DNA of 64,000 nt from the NCBI GenBank assembly GCA_907163375.1, contig CAJQUW010015346.1:62001-126000 (forward strand). The letters are read 5' to 3'. Of this stretch, positions 43,968 through 50,920 are shown in pieces; positions within the stretch are counted from its first letter, which is position 1, and each line of letters starts with the position of its first letter. Under the pieces are notes generated by a model. The model did no database searches. It was not told the origin of the DNA and was given only the letters and a program-made list of their open reading frames with translations. This DNA comes from Prostheceraeus crozeri (lineage: Eukaryota > Platyhelminthes > Polycladida > Euryleptidae). The translations under genes and the position numbers were made by a program.

Positions 43968-44358
43968 GTTTGGAGCCGATCGATGCATGTAAGGCTTGTT
44001 TGAAAGCTGCTGGATTATCGTGATATGCCATGGCATAGGCTTGTGCGAAGGGAGTTTGTTTCTTGTTAAATTTCCGTTTTTGACCCAAGTATTTACGAGT
44101 TTGAGGGGGTGGTTTCTCAAATTTGCGGAGAATTCCTTTGTAAGATTGAATAAACTCGTGCTGTAAAGGTGTTAATTTCCCTGGATTCTCTCGCATTTTG
44201 TTCATGAGTGCTTGCTTATCCTTGACATATTCCTCAGGCAATTGATCGACATGGCGGTTAATTTTCTTTTTCGAACATCCTATCCCTGAACTTAGGGATT
44301 TCAGTACATTGGTAAAGTCCTGACGTCGACTTGAACATGTTTCACACTGACACGTCAT
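43963..44358 (-). CDS. 131-residue Polinton protein, unknown
   Basis: Starts MTCQCETCSSRR, a Cys cluster that could bind metal, followed by a Lys-rich helical region (KLTPLQHEFIQSYKGILRKFEK), a basic stretch KYLGQKRKFNKK and an Ala-rich end. It looks whole. No family recognised. Late-type motif 25 bases before the start; its stop overlaps the motif of the next gene. Confidence 0.6.
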   Translation of the reverse strand: MTCQCETCSSRRQDFTNVLKSLSSGIGCSKKKINRHVDQLPEEYVKDKQALMNKMRENPGKLTPLQHEFIQSYKGILRKFEKPPPQTRKYLGQKRKFNKKQTPFAQAYAMAYHDNPAAFKQALHASIGSKH

Positions 44359-44382
44359 TCTTGTATATCATCCTCTATCCCA

Positions 44383-44393
44383 CATAACTTAGT
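44383..44393 (-). promoter_or_regulatory. Late-type motif before the 131-residue gene
   Basis: ACTAAGTTATG on the minus strand, 25 bases before the ATG at 44358. Identical to the site at 49195. Confidence 0.65.
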
Positions 44394-45365
44394 TTACATG
44401 GCGTTCACCAAATTCATGTAGCGTGCGTGGACGTCTGCATTCTGGTTGGTTAAGTGGGCAAAAAACTCTTCCTTTTGAGCCAGCAAGTCACGTATGCTTT
44501 CCAATGTCTCATCCAAATAGTCTCCATTGCCATCTGTACGATTGGGTTCATGAATGTGTTGATTAAATGCATCTTCCAACACGTGCAAAATGCGTTTGCG
44601 AGCATTTAAATGACGTTCATGGAGACGAATAGAATCGTTCAACAGTTGTTCAATGGCGCTGTTTTTCAAATTGTTCAGTTGAATAATGTACTCGTGGGAG
44701 TTGTCAATGACAGGTGTATTGACTGGGTAAAACATTCTTTCCTCCACGGGGTGTGCGTCCATGGGTTGTTGAGGGGTTCCTACCCCCACCGAATGTTGTT
44801 GGAGAGGGGTTCCTACCCCCACCGAGTGTTGCTGGAGAGGGGTTCCCACTCCTCTTGATTCTTGTTGATCATACTCTGGATTTCCCACTGTGTTCGATAT
44901 GGTTTGGACATAACTGTTGTGATCATTGACAGGACCTGGGTAGTTATCAAATGTCACATGACTTAGTGTAGGTTGAATATTCTCTAAAGATATAGGACTC
45001 ATATCAATCTCATTAGCAGCCATGGCTAAAACATCTGGCGGCAATCGATTCAATTCTTCTTGTATTTGATGGACCGTATGGGTGGGATCAGGGGTAGCAT
45101 CCACTCTTGATCGATCTTTAACCATACTTTTCACTTCAGCTTGCAGCATAGTGTGAGAATTATCAGGTGTTGTTTGACGTGTTGTTAAGGAGCGATGATC
45201 AGCTGGAGAGGGTCAAATTAATGCTTCTAGACTATCGTCTGCATCCAAATCTGTATACATAGGTTGAGGGGGTCGCAAGGGGTTTGCACGACGTGAGGTG
45301 GGTGATAATTGCCGATCTTGTCCTGTCAACGTAGATGTCACATTCAAAGAGGATCTCGGAACATG
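44394..45365 (-). pseudogene. Polinton protein with GVGTPLQQHSV repeats, probably broken
   Basis: The main open part (44394-45149) has an acidic N-terminal half, three copies of an 11-residue repeat around GVGTPLQQHSV, and a helical C-terminus (LKNSAIEQLLNDSIRLHERH). The coding look continues upstream to about 45365 with about one break. Family unknown; repeats and helices suggest a structural or scaffolding part. Confidence 0.5.
44770..44860. repeat. 33-bp coding repeat
   Basis: Nearly identical 33-bp units (plus strand GGGGTTCCTACCCCCACCGA) encode the GVGTPLQQHSV repeats. Confidence 0.85.
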
Positions 45366-45677
45366 CTAATGAATAATATATTTGAGTTTACTAGCATTTT
45401 CTCCCTCCATTCGCTCGTTTAAAATATGGGTATGTTCACGCGCAAATTGTTGAGCTGTCTTCTTATCAACCGTTCCATCGAGTGTTTCCCATCATAGACA
45501 TGCATAGATGAACTCTTGACTTGCTTTTTCTTTTGTTTTATATTTTAGATGGTGTGAATTAAAAATATGTCTTCTCAGACGATCTTTTTGATAAGGCCAT
45601 TTACAGATAGGACATAGGGTTATTCTCAATTTTCGCAACGTCTGTTTCTCTTCACTTTCACGCGTTCCTCCCTTCAT
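45366..45677 (-). pseudogene. Small C2H2 zinc-finger protein
   Basis: A single finger CPICKWPYQKDRLRRHIFNSHH with Cys-x2-Cys and His-x4-His, set in a basic protein. The upstream gene's stop overlaps its start by four bases (ATGA type), which suggests they are read from one transcript. The coding look runs to about 45366 and the copy is probably broken. Role unknown; a DNA-binding regulator is possible. Confidence 0.55.
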
Positions 45678-46108
45678 GGTTGATTTTTTGTTGTGTGTTC
45701 CTGTGCATGCTTAAATACATTCGTTGGCCATTGAAATAAAACACTGAAATGAGCACAGATACGACTCAATGTCTCTTTGATATAAATAAGACTTGCTGCT
45801 GAAATCACACGTTTATTATACAGCTCTTGTAAATATTTCAAATGTTTCTCATTCATAAACCTCCATAGTGTTCCCTCATACAAAACATCATCCTCAAAAA
45901 TAGCCATGAGTAAATGCACACGTCCCAAGATGGAATAGTGGTCATTCAGTATCAATTGATTCAAATAGAATGTGGACGTGTCGGTAAAGTCTTCTAATGT
46001 GGGGATATCATTGCCTCGGATGCGTTCATCGATCCAAAAATCAATAAGGATCTTCATCCGCGCTTGGTGCGAAGGAGATGTCGATATTTCTGTTGGCGTG
46101 ATGTCCAT
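45674..46108 (-). CDS. 144-residue Polinton protein, unknown
   Basis: Mostly helical, acidic N-terminus, no Cys motif and no hydrophobic segment (ILGRVHLLMAIFEDDVLYEG in the middle). It overlaps the next gene by four bases and the upstream basic peptide gene by about 50 bases in another frame, an arrangement that points to one shared transcript. Family not recognised. Confidence 0.6.
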   Translation of the reverse strand: MDITPTEISTSPSHQARMKILIDFWIDERIRGNDIPTLEDFTDTSTFYLNQLILNDHYSILGRVHLLMAIFEDDVLYEGTLWRFMNEKHLKYLQELYNKRVISAASLIYIKETLSRICAHFSVLFQWPTNVFKHAQEHTTKNQP

Positions 46109-46191
46109 CCTTCACGTTGTCGTCTTTTTCGAGGGCGTCTTTTCCGAATAGGGCGATGTCGTCTTTTTCGATAATAGGGCAGGAGTAACAT
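46054..46191 (-). CDS. 45-residue Arg/Lys-rich peptide
   Basis: MLLLPYYRKRRHRPIRKRRP followed by more Arg/Lys runs; 22 of 45 residues are Arg or Lys. It resembles the DNA-condensing mu/pX peptides of adenoviruses in size and charge. A late-type motif lies 27 bases before the ATG, which supports a real gene despite its size. Confidence 0.55.
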   Translation of the reverse strand: MLLLPYYRKRRHRPIRKRRPRKRRQREGWTSRQQKYRHLLRTKRG

Positions 46192-46217
46192 GATCTTATT
46201 TGAGAGAGTGTGAGGAT

Positions 46218-46229
46218 CCATAACTTAAA
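46218..46229 (-). promoter_or_regulatory. Late-type motif before the 45-residue peptide
   Basis: TTTAAGTTATGG on the minus strand, 27 bases before the ATG at 46191. Confidence 0.55.
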
Positions 46230-46232
46230 TAG

Positions 46233-46352
46233 TCACTCATAGCGGTGAGTATGCGTACAATCTCTCTCAGAAGAAAAGGGAGTACAAGTAGCATGTTTTT
46301 CCAAATCTATCAACCCCAATAGCAGAATACTTATAATATTGAAAAGCAACAT
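46233..46352 (-). CDS. 39-residue hydrophobic peptide
   Basis: Begins MLLFNIISILLLGLIDLEKH: a hydrophobic N-terminal helix, then a short polar tail. The ATG at 46352 sits 26 bases after a late-type motif; that spacing, rather than length, supports the call. It may be a small virion membrane or signal-anchored peptide. Confidence 0.4.
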   Translation of the reverse strand: MLLFNIISILLLGLIDLEKHATCTPFSSERDCTHTHRYE

Positions 46353-46377
46353 GATTCATACAACGACATTCCTTATT

Positions 46378-46387
46378 CATACTTAGT
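46378..46387 (-). promoter_or_regulatory. Late-type motif before the 39-residue peptide
   Basis: ACTAAGTATG on the minus strand, 26 bases before the ATG at 46352. Confidence 0.5.
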
Positions 46388-46796
46388 CTGTGTCGCTTAC
46401 ATATTCTTCTTCTGATGTCCATCCAACAGATATATATTCAAAATTAAACGTTATACAATAGAAACCAAGATCCTCTTTGTTAACACTGTCCATAAATTCA
46501 TAGTCCCACACGTTCTTCAGTGAGGATAAATAGTCATCCACTTCTTGGATGTCACTTTCATAATAGCGTTCACTGACACCCATCAATGGTGGAGAACCAT
46601 TTCTTTTGTATTCATAAATCGTGAATGTATCCATGGAGAGTTCACATTCAGGCTTCACTTTGATCTTCTCCTTCACATATGGAATCACTTTCTCCAACAT
46701 CGCGTGCGGTTGACATGTCGATTTCGGGTAAACAATGAGCTGATTTGGGTAGGTGTACACGTGAAAGTCTTCCATCACCCATGTGTCTTCCATCAT
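46383..46796 (-). CDS. 137-residue acidic Polinton protein, unknown
   Basis: Alpha/beta protein with an acidic C-terminus (GWTSEEEYVSDTD); central IPYVKEKIKVKPECELS. It looks whole. No family recognised. It has a late-type motif 26 bases before the ATG; upstream is a short repeat region from which a plus-strand transcript may start. Confidence 0.55.
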   Translation of the reverse strand: MMEDTWVMEDFHVYTYPNQLIVYPKSTCQPHAMLEKVIPYVKEKIKVKPECELSMDTFTIYEYKRNGSPPLMGVSERYYESDIQEVDDYLSSLKNVWDYEFMDSVNKEDLGFYCITFNFEYISVGWTSEEEYVSDTD

Positions 46797-46821
46797 GTAT
46801 GTATCTTGATCGTTTCTCCAT

Positions 46822-46832
46822 TTTTACCTAGT
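46822..46832 (-). promoter_or_regulatory. Late-type motif before the 137-residue gene
   Basis: ACTAGGTAAAA on the minus strand, 26 bases before the ATG at 46796. Confidence 0.5.
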
Positions 46833-46846
46833 TCTCCATTCGATAT

Positions 46847-46930
46847 GTGCTCCGACATGGAATGGGGCACGCCCAATGCTCCGTTCTGTGCTCCGAACAT
46901 GGAATGGGGCACACCCAATGCTCGGAGCAG
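46847..46930. repeat. Two 41-bp repeats in a bidirectional control region
   Basis: Two copies of TGCTCCGACATGGAATGGGG with the following GCACGCCCAATGCTC part. The words GGGGCAC and CGGAGCAC echo the terminal repeats. It lies between a minus-strand gene and a plus-strand TATA box. Confidence 0.8.
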
Positions 46931-46951
46931 GGGATGGGGTATTTGCAAAAC

Positions 46952-46958
46952 TATAAAG
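46952..46958 (+). promoter_or_regulatory. TATA-like box on the plus strand
   Basis: TATAAAG is 12 bases before the ATG at 46970, close for a TATA box, so a downstream start may be used. Confidence 0.4.
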
Positions 46959-46969
46959 CCAAGCCGAAA

Positions 46970-47185
46970 ATGTTCCACCTTCATAACACTCGTGAACATT
47001 CAAGAAGATGGTCGATCTCCAATGGACCGTATTCCCTACCTCCGACGCCACCCACCTTCGATGGACCTTATTACATGGAACTTGACTTTCTAGACTATCT
47101 TGAACTCGTCCTTCGACCCATCGCCGTACCTTTCGGGAACCGCAGTCGATTTAATTGTAGAACTGAATTGGAGAACAATCGATGA
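46970..47185 (+). CDS. 71-residue plus-strand ORF, tentative
   Basis: MFHLHNTREHSRRWSISNGP, then a Pro-rich PYSLPPTPPTF stretch and LDFLDYLELVLRPIAV. It would be the only plus-strand gene in the right half. Support is only the TATA-like box and the repeats upstream; no family is recognised. Confidence 0.3.
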   Translation: MFHLHNTREHSRRWSISNGPYSLPPTPPTFDGPYYMELDFLDYLELVLRPIAVPFGNRSRFNCRTELENNR

Positions 47186-47283
47186 AGCTATCGCCAATTG
47201 TAACTGTTTTTGTGTAGTTAAGTCAGTGACTTGATTTCTTTTCAATAAACATACATGGTAAGCTGTGACTATTTCATTCAGGG

Positions 47284-47440
47284 TGTACAAGTTAGAATTA
47301 TTTTTAATGTTAAGAGATAGGATTCATAAAATGTACAAGTTAGAATTATTTTTAATGTTAAGAGATAGGATTCATAAATTGTACAAGTTAGAATTAATTT
47401 AAATGTTGAAAATGGTTCATAAAATTGACAAGTGCTAGTG
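47284..47440. repeat. 48-bp tandem repeat, three copies
   Basis: Units start at 47284, 47332 and 47380 with TGTACAAGTTAGAATTA; the third is diverged. It lies in the gap after the exonuclease gene (47186-47500), which otherwise holds nothing seen. Confidence 0.9.
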
Positions 47441-47501
47441 AGTATGTAGACTTTCCAAGTAAATGATCATCAAAAATAACATGTGATTGGAATAACAATT
47501 A

Positions 47502-48503
47502 TTATAGAAATGCACTTTCTTGAGTCATTTCACAACATGCATTATTCTTGCACAAGGTACGATGTTCGGCATAGTCACTGAAGTTACAATAATGAACAAT
47601 GTAAGACTTGTGGAGTTGTCCATTGTCCACCGTGGTTGATTCATGCATCACAGTGATGGGGTCAGTCTTGGTCCAGGCCCATGCAGCTTCAGAGGAATCA
47701 TAATTTAAATACAGCGTATGCACATAAAGTCGATAGTGTAGTACAAAGCAATAATGAAGGAGAATCTCGACCACATCTGACAGCGCACAATGGTACCCAT
47801 ACTGTACCTTGGCAGCTTGAGTTTCTGTGAGTGCTTTCCCTCGGCGTAAATGTAACAGGGCTCGACGGTAAGCTTCTTTCCCTTCATACTGGGAATGATT
47901 CTTCCAGTGACATCCGCGACGCACATCTTCCTTGTAGCCAATCATATACAGTTCACTATCCCGCATACATGAGGTGAATATATTCCAATGAGAGTCAATG
48001 CGTTGAGACCATTCGGGGAGAGAAATACTATCCATTGTCACTTTATCCAAGAGTTTTATGCTTTTCAACCAAGCTCTTTCCATCTCCGATAATCCATTCC
48101 CTACAATCAGTTCCGCGTCTCCATACTTGTGTGTCATTTCATGGACCCAGAAATTAAAACGGTGAATAATCACACTCTCTTCTGCACCACATTTCCCAAT
48201 CACACGTGGGTTGAGACCATGAATAAATTTAGTCGCAAAAACATCACACACCGATGTCTCATGTTTGATAAAGTCATGGAAGCGCGATGTAATTGTCACA
48301 TATCCAGTCGGTTTATCGTCTCTGGGCGTATGATGACACCAAATGGCAGCGACTTCCTGCATGGGATCTCCTTCCGTATCAAATACGATGAAATTGCGCA
48401 CCGGCTTCTTCTGCTCCGCCCACCATTGTTGCACTTTAGGATGATCAAATGTAATGGTATAAGAACCTTGCATGAGCTCGCCCAAATGCTGAATCCGACG
48501 CAT
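47502..48503 (-). CDS. DEDDh-type 3'-5' exonuclease (predicted)
   Basis: 333 residues. FIVFDTEGDPMQEVAAI gives the first exonuclease motif (Asp42, Glu44) and GYHCALSDVVEIL gives the third (His238-x4-Asp243), as in DnaQ-like enzymes. The middle motif is less clear; AELIVGNGLSEMERAWL (about 130-146) occupies its place. This family removes nucleotides from 3' ends in proofreading or repair. The N-terminal 35 residues are outside the fold. It is TATA-driven, apparently whole, and groups with early genes. The Polinton polymerase has its own exonuclease domain, so this would be an additional activity. Confidence 0.65.
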   Translation of the reverse strand: MRRIQHLGELMQGSYTITFDHPKVQQWWAEQKKPVRNFIVFDTEGDPMQEVAAIWCHHTPRDDKPTGYVTITSRFHDFIKHETSVCDVFATKFIHGLNPRVIGKCGAEESVIIHRFNFWVHEMTHKYGDAELIVGNGLSEMERAWLKSIKLLDKVTMDSISLPEWSQRIDSHWNIFTSCMRDSELYMIGYKEDVRRGCHWKNHSQYEGKEAYRRALLHLRRGKALTETQAAKVQYGYHCALSDVVEILLHYCFVLHYRLYVHTLYLNYDSSEAAWAWTKTDPITVMHESTTVDNGQLHKSYIVHYCNFSDYAEHRTLCKNNACCEMTQESAFL

Positions 48504-48535
48504 CGTGAAATGAATCTCACCTTGTGTGTCTCGAC

Positions 48536-48542
48536 TTATATA
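48536..48542 (-). promoter_or_regulatory. TATA box of the exonuclease gene
   Basis: TATATAA on the minus strand, about 33 bases before the ATG at 48503, within GGGTATATAAG as in the terminal repeats. Confidence 0.75.
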
Positions 48543-48575
48543 CCCGTCCCTATGGTGGTGTACAACATGATTGGT

Positions 48576-48860
48576 TTAGCGATGATTATGTCTCCTTCGA
48601 CGTTTTCCTCCTGACATTTTATTCGTTAAAGCACTTACGCCTGCGGCACCGGCTGCGCCCGCTGCTCCCAACGCTGCAGCTTTCCCTGCGGCAATAAGTG
48701 CAGGGATGAGGGGTGCTAAAAATGGGAGGATACCTCCTCTTTGTCTACGACTCCCGCGGTAGATTCCACCCTTTTGTCTACGACTACCACGGTAAATACC
48801 CCCTTTCTGACCTCCGCCTTTTTGACGACGGCTTCCGCGATAAATACCTCCACGTTGCAT
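48576..48860 (-). CDS. pX-like basic virion protein with hydrophobic segment
   Basis: 94 residues. Three copies of GGIYRGSRRQKG form a basic N-terminus; a hydrophobic Ala/Gly stretch (ILPFLAPLIPALIAAGKAAA and on) follows; the end is GGKRRRRHNHR. This basic-hydrophobic-basic plan is like adenovirus pX/mu and small Polinton virion proteins. NKMSGGK fits the adenain cleavage pattern (M/I/L)xGG-x, so the element's protease may cut off the C-terminal tail. Late-type motif 25 bases before the ATG. Confidence 0.7.
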   Translation of the reverse strand: MQRGGIYRGSRRQKGGGQKGGIYRGSRRQKGGIYRGSRRQRGGILPFLAPLIPALIAAGKAAALGAAGAAGAAGVSALTNKMSGGKRRRRHNHR

Positions 48861-48884
48861 GATTACCGTGATATGCTAGATGTC

Positions 48885-48895
48885 CCTACTTAGTT
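48885..48895 (-). promoter_or_regulatory. Late-type motif before the pX-like gene
   Basis: ACTAAGTAGGG on the minus strand, 25 bases before the ATG at 48860. Confidence 0.65.
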
Positions 48896-49171
48896 CTTCA
48901 TTAATAGTTTCCCTGACATCTTTAACTTTCCCAACTTGTTCCTATTTAGATCGCGTTTCAACCGTTGCCATTCTTCCTTTATCATTTGATTATTGGATTT
49001 ATAACGTGGTCGCCACGCTGCTGGCAACAACGTATTGCCCAAATGACGTCGAATCAATTCGCCTTTATGTCTCTGAAGAGCTTCACGCCCTCTACGATGC
49101 ATTTGAGATTTTATATACCGTTTAACATGTCTTACAATTCCTCCTCTCTGGCGTCGTTTACGGCGTGTCAT
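48890..49171 (-). CDS. Small basic protein with RRQRGG N-terminus
   Basis: 93 residues, starting MTRRKRRQRGGIVRHVKRY and strongly basic throughout (HRRGREALQRHKGELIRRH). The RRQRGGI motif is shared with the pX-like neighbour, so the two may be related or share a protease or DNA-binding signal. A DNA-condensing virion protein is likely. Late-type motif 24 bases before the ATG. Confidence 0.6.
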   Translation of the reverse strand: MTRRKRRQRGGIVRHVKRYIKSQMHRRGREALQRHKGELIRRHLGNTLLPAAWRPRYKSNNQMIKEEWQRLKRDLNRNKLGKLKMSGKLLMKN

Positions 49172-49194
49172 GATTAATGCTTACGCTTCCCAAT

Positions 49195-49205
49195 CATAAC
49201 TTAGT
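49195..49205 (-). promoter_or_regulatory. Late-type motif before the RRQRGG gene
   Basis: ACTAAGTTATG on the minus strand, 24 bases before the ATG at 49171. Confidence 0.65.
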
Positions 49206-49233
49206 CACAAAAATAGTAGATTGATCAATCCAT

Positions 49234-50160
49234 TTATTCATCAGCATCCAAATCCACATTATACGTGAACCAATTCAATTGGTTCTTAGAAACAATGGGT
49301 TTCAGAGGTTTCCCTCGTTTCTTACTAAAGTCAAATGAATATTTGCGTGGGTCCCGATTTCTATTCTCTGGTCGAAGCGATGCTTGGGGGACACTATTCA
49401 CTTCCTTGGATGGATTCGGTTGACTCTCATACATCCGTTTCAACTTTTCGAGCTGATTTCTCCATATCTTCTTGCCCATATGCTCCTTATGCAACGAGAC
49501 AAATTGACGGACCTTCTCTTCCTCCACGTCACGGTGCATCATCTCACCACAGACACATATATAGACAAAGTTGTCACGTGTCTCATTCGTCTTGCCCTCG
49601 CACCACGTCGGATCGCTTCGACGCACCTCCTTATGCTGTTTGCGAACATGCTCCCATAAGAAGAATGCTTGGTACATGTTATGACACCAGGGACAGAGTG
49701 CCAACTTCACTTTTGACAAGTCGTACGGATATGAATTCGTACTCTCCGACTCCACTGGGCGATTCGGGTCCAAGGGTTCGGTGGGCATATACATGCTCAA
49801 ATAGGGACATAAATGTTCATCCCATTCATTCTCCTCCTCCTGAATCTTCTCATCACAGTACCTGCACCGACCCACGCATGGATGTTTATGGTAAGCTTCC
49901 ATATTATAGTCTTGTTTGCAAAGCATGCAGGTGAACTCACTCTCCTTGTCGCCCCAGTAACTCATTTCCAGAAAGCACCAATGATCGGTAGTCCACCATT
50001 TCCCACAACGATCGCAATACTCCTTCCCTGTCTCCTTGCGTCCATGACTGATGCATTGTGAAAACAGTCGGAAGCGCTTATCGCAAAACTCGCACTCATA
50101 ATAGGGTTGAGAGCGGGGACGGACTGTGGTTCGCCTCTTCTTTGTTGGTGGCTCCATCAT
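49234..50160 (-). CDS. Zinc-module protein paralogous to the polymerase N-terminus
   Basis: 308 residues from the ATG of MMEPPTKKRR at 50160, which also gives a nuclear localisation-type basic run; the open frame extends further up but is not conserved. Residues about 20-140 carry Cys/His pairs in the same order as the N-terminus of the element's polymerase: CEFCDKRF, CISHG, ETGKEYC, YHKHPCVGRCRYCD and WDEHLCPYL. More Cys/His pairs follow (LCPWCHNM, CVCGEM), then a basic tail. It looks whole. The shared module probably binds the same partner, perhaps terminal DNA or a priming protein. Confidence 0.8.
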   Translation of the reverse strand: MMEPPTKKRRTTVRPRSQPYYECEFCDKRFRLFSQCISHGRKETGKEYCDRCGKWWTTDHWCFLEMSYWGDKESEFTCMLCKQDYNMEAYHKHPCVGRCRYCDEKIQEEENEWDEHLCPYLSMYMPTEPLDPNRPVESESTNSYPYDLSKVKLALCPWCHNMYQAFFLWEHVRKQHKEVRRSDPTWCEGKTNETRDNFVYICVCGEMMHRDVEEEKVRQFVSLHKEHMGKKIWRNQLEKLKRMYESQPNPSKEVNSVPQASLRPENRNRDPRKYSFDFSKKRGKPLKPIVSKNQLNWFTYNVDLDADE

Positions 50161-50182
50161 ATCGTTGTTCAGATAATGTATC

Positions 50183-50608
50183 TTACGTAAACAATGAACC
50201 AAACCCAATGTCAATCTGAATACACAAGATTCCCCCAAAATAACGACACTCCAGTTGAGAACGTAACTTCTTCTGCAACGAATCAATCAGTTCTTCCACA
50301 TCCCAATCGTCACCAATGTTCAAATAGCGATAGGACACGTCCAGTGCACCTTTGGGGAACTTTGCAGATGTTCGAATATCAAACAAGAAGCGTGGTCCAT
50401 ACAGTATTACATTCAGCAACTGGCTACGAAGCTCTGCAATAATCTTCTCTAACGACACAATTTTCTCATTTGTCGGAACAATATACAGTGTATTACAGTC
50501 TCGTTCCACAATAAAGTCTTTCGATGAATAAGGTGTATAGGATATCTCCTCCTTGGGATGACGTGTCTCAGCCAGGGGGCGTAATCTACCCGTTAATGTT
50601 GTCGACAT
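50183..50608 (-). CDS. Right-terminal 141-residue protein, unknown
   Basis: The first gene inside the right repeat, read inward from the TATA box at 50644. Mixed alpha/beta, with a helical LEKIIAELRSQLLNVI and EELIDSLQKKLRSQLE; no enzyme motif. Its position mirrors that of the polymerase on the left arm, so it is likely early. It overlaps no other supported gene and leads to the zinc-module gene 23 bases further on, probably on the same transcript. Confidence 0.6.
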   Translation of the reverse strand: MSTTLTGRLRPLAETRHPKEEISYTPYSSKDFIVERDCNTLYIVPTNEKIVSLEKIIAELRSQLLNVILYGPRFLFDIRTSAKFPKGALDVSYRYLNIGDDWDVEELIDSLQKKLRSQLECRYFGGILCIQIDIGFGSLFT

Positions 50609-50614
50609 ATGATT

Positions 50615-50820
50615 AGAATGATTTTCTCTGACAGCGCCTTTACTTATATACCCTACCGCGACTCATCAAATGCGCCGATAAGTGCCCCGGCGCCAAGTGC
50701 TTCGATGAATGTCCTCTTAGTCACCACGTGCACCGATGCGTGGGCGTGTGCTCCGATGAATGGGGCAAGGTCATGTACTTAAAGTGCAAATGGGTGGGAA
50801 AGGGGCAAGACTTTGCTACT
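50615..50820 (-). repeat. Polinton right terminal inverted repeat
   Basis: 206 bases, inverse of the left repeat with about eight differences and lacking the extra 94-bp unit. The outer end is GCTACT. Confidence 0.9.
50644..50650 (-). promoter_or_regulatory. TATA box in the right repeat
   Basis: TATATAA on the minus strand, 36 bases before the ATG at 50608. Confidence 0.75.
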
Positions 50821-50826
50821 CACAAG
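50821..50826. repeat. Polinton target-site duplication, right copy
   Basis: CACAAG, identical to 23942-23947. Confidence 0.9.
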
Positions 50827-50920
50827 GTCGCACAATTCATCGCAATACATTACCACTCATCGCACTTCACATTGAAGCGAAGCACGCCTCTTCTAAAAAC
50901 AACAGGTGGGCTTACTTTAC

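Larger units (their letters stand above)
23948..50820. mobile_element. Polinton/Maverick element, partly broken
   Basis: Length 26,873 bp including a 2.1-kb insertion at 37935-40025. The ends begin AG and end CT, have inverted repeats, and are flanked by CACAAG. Parts: DNA polymerase B, protease, major capsid, penton-like protein, packaging ATPase and retroviral-type integrase with chromodomain, plus about fifteen accessory ORFs. Left-arm genes are on the plus strand; nearly all others on the minus strand. The terminal repeats agree at about 96 percent, so it is a moderately recent insertion, but roughly a dozen breaks in the genes and the nested insertion show that it is a fossil. Several accessory ORFs still look whole. 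Confidence 0.95.
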
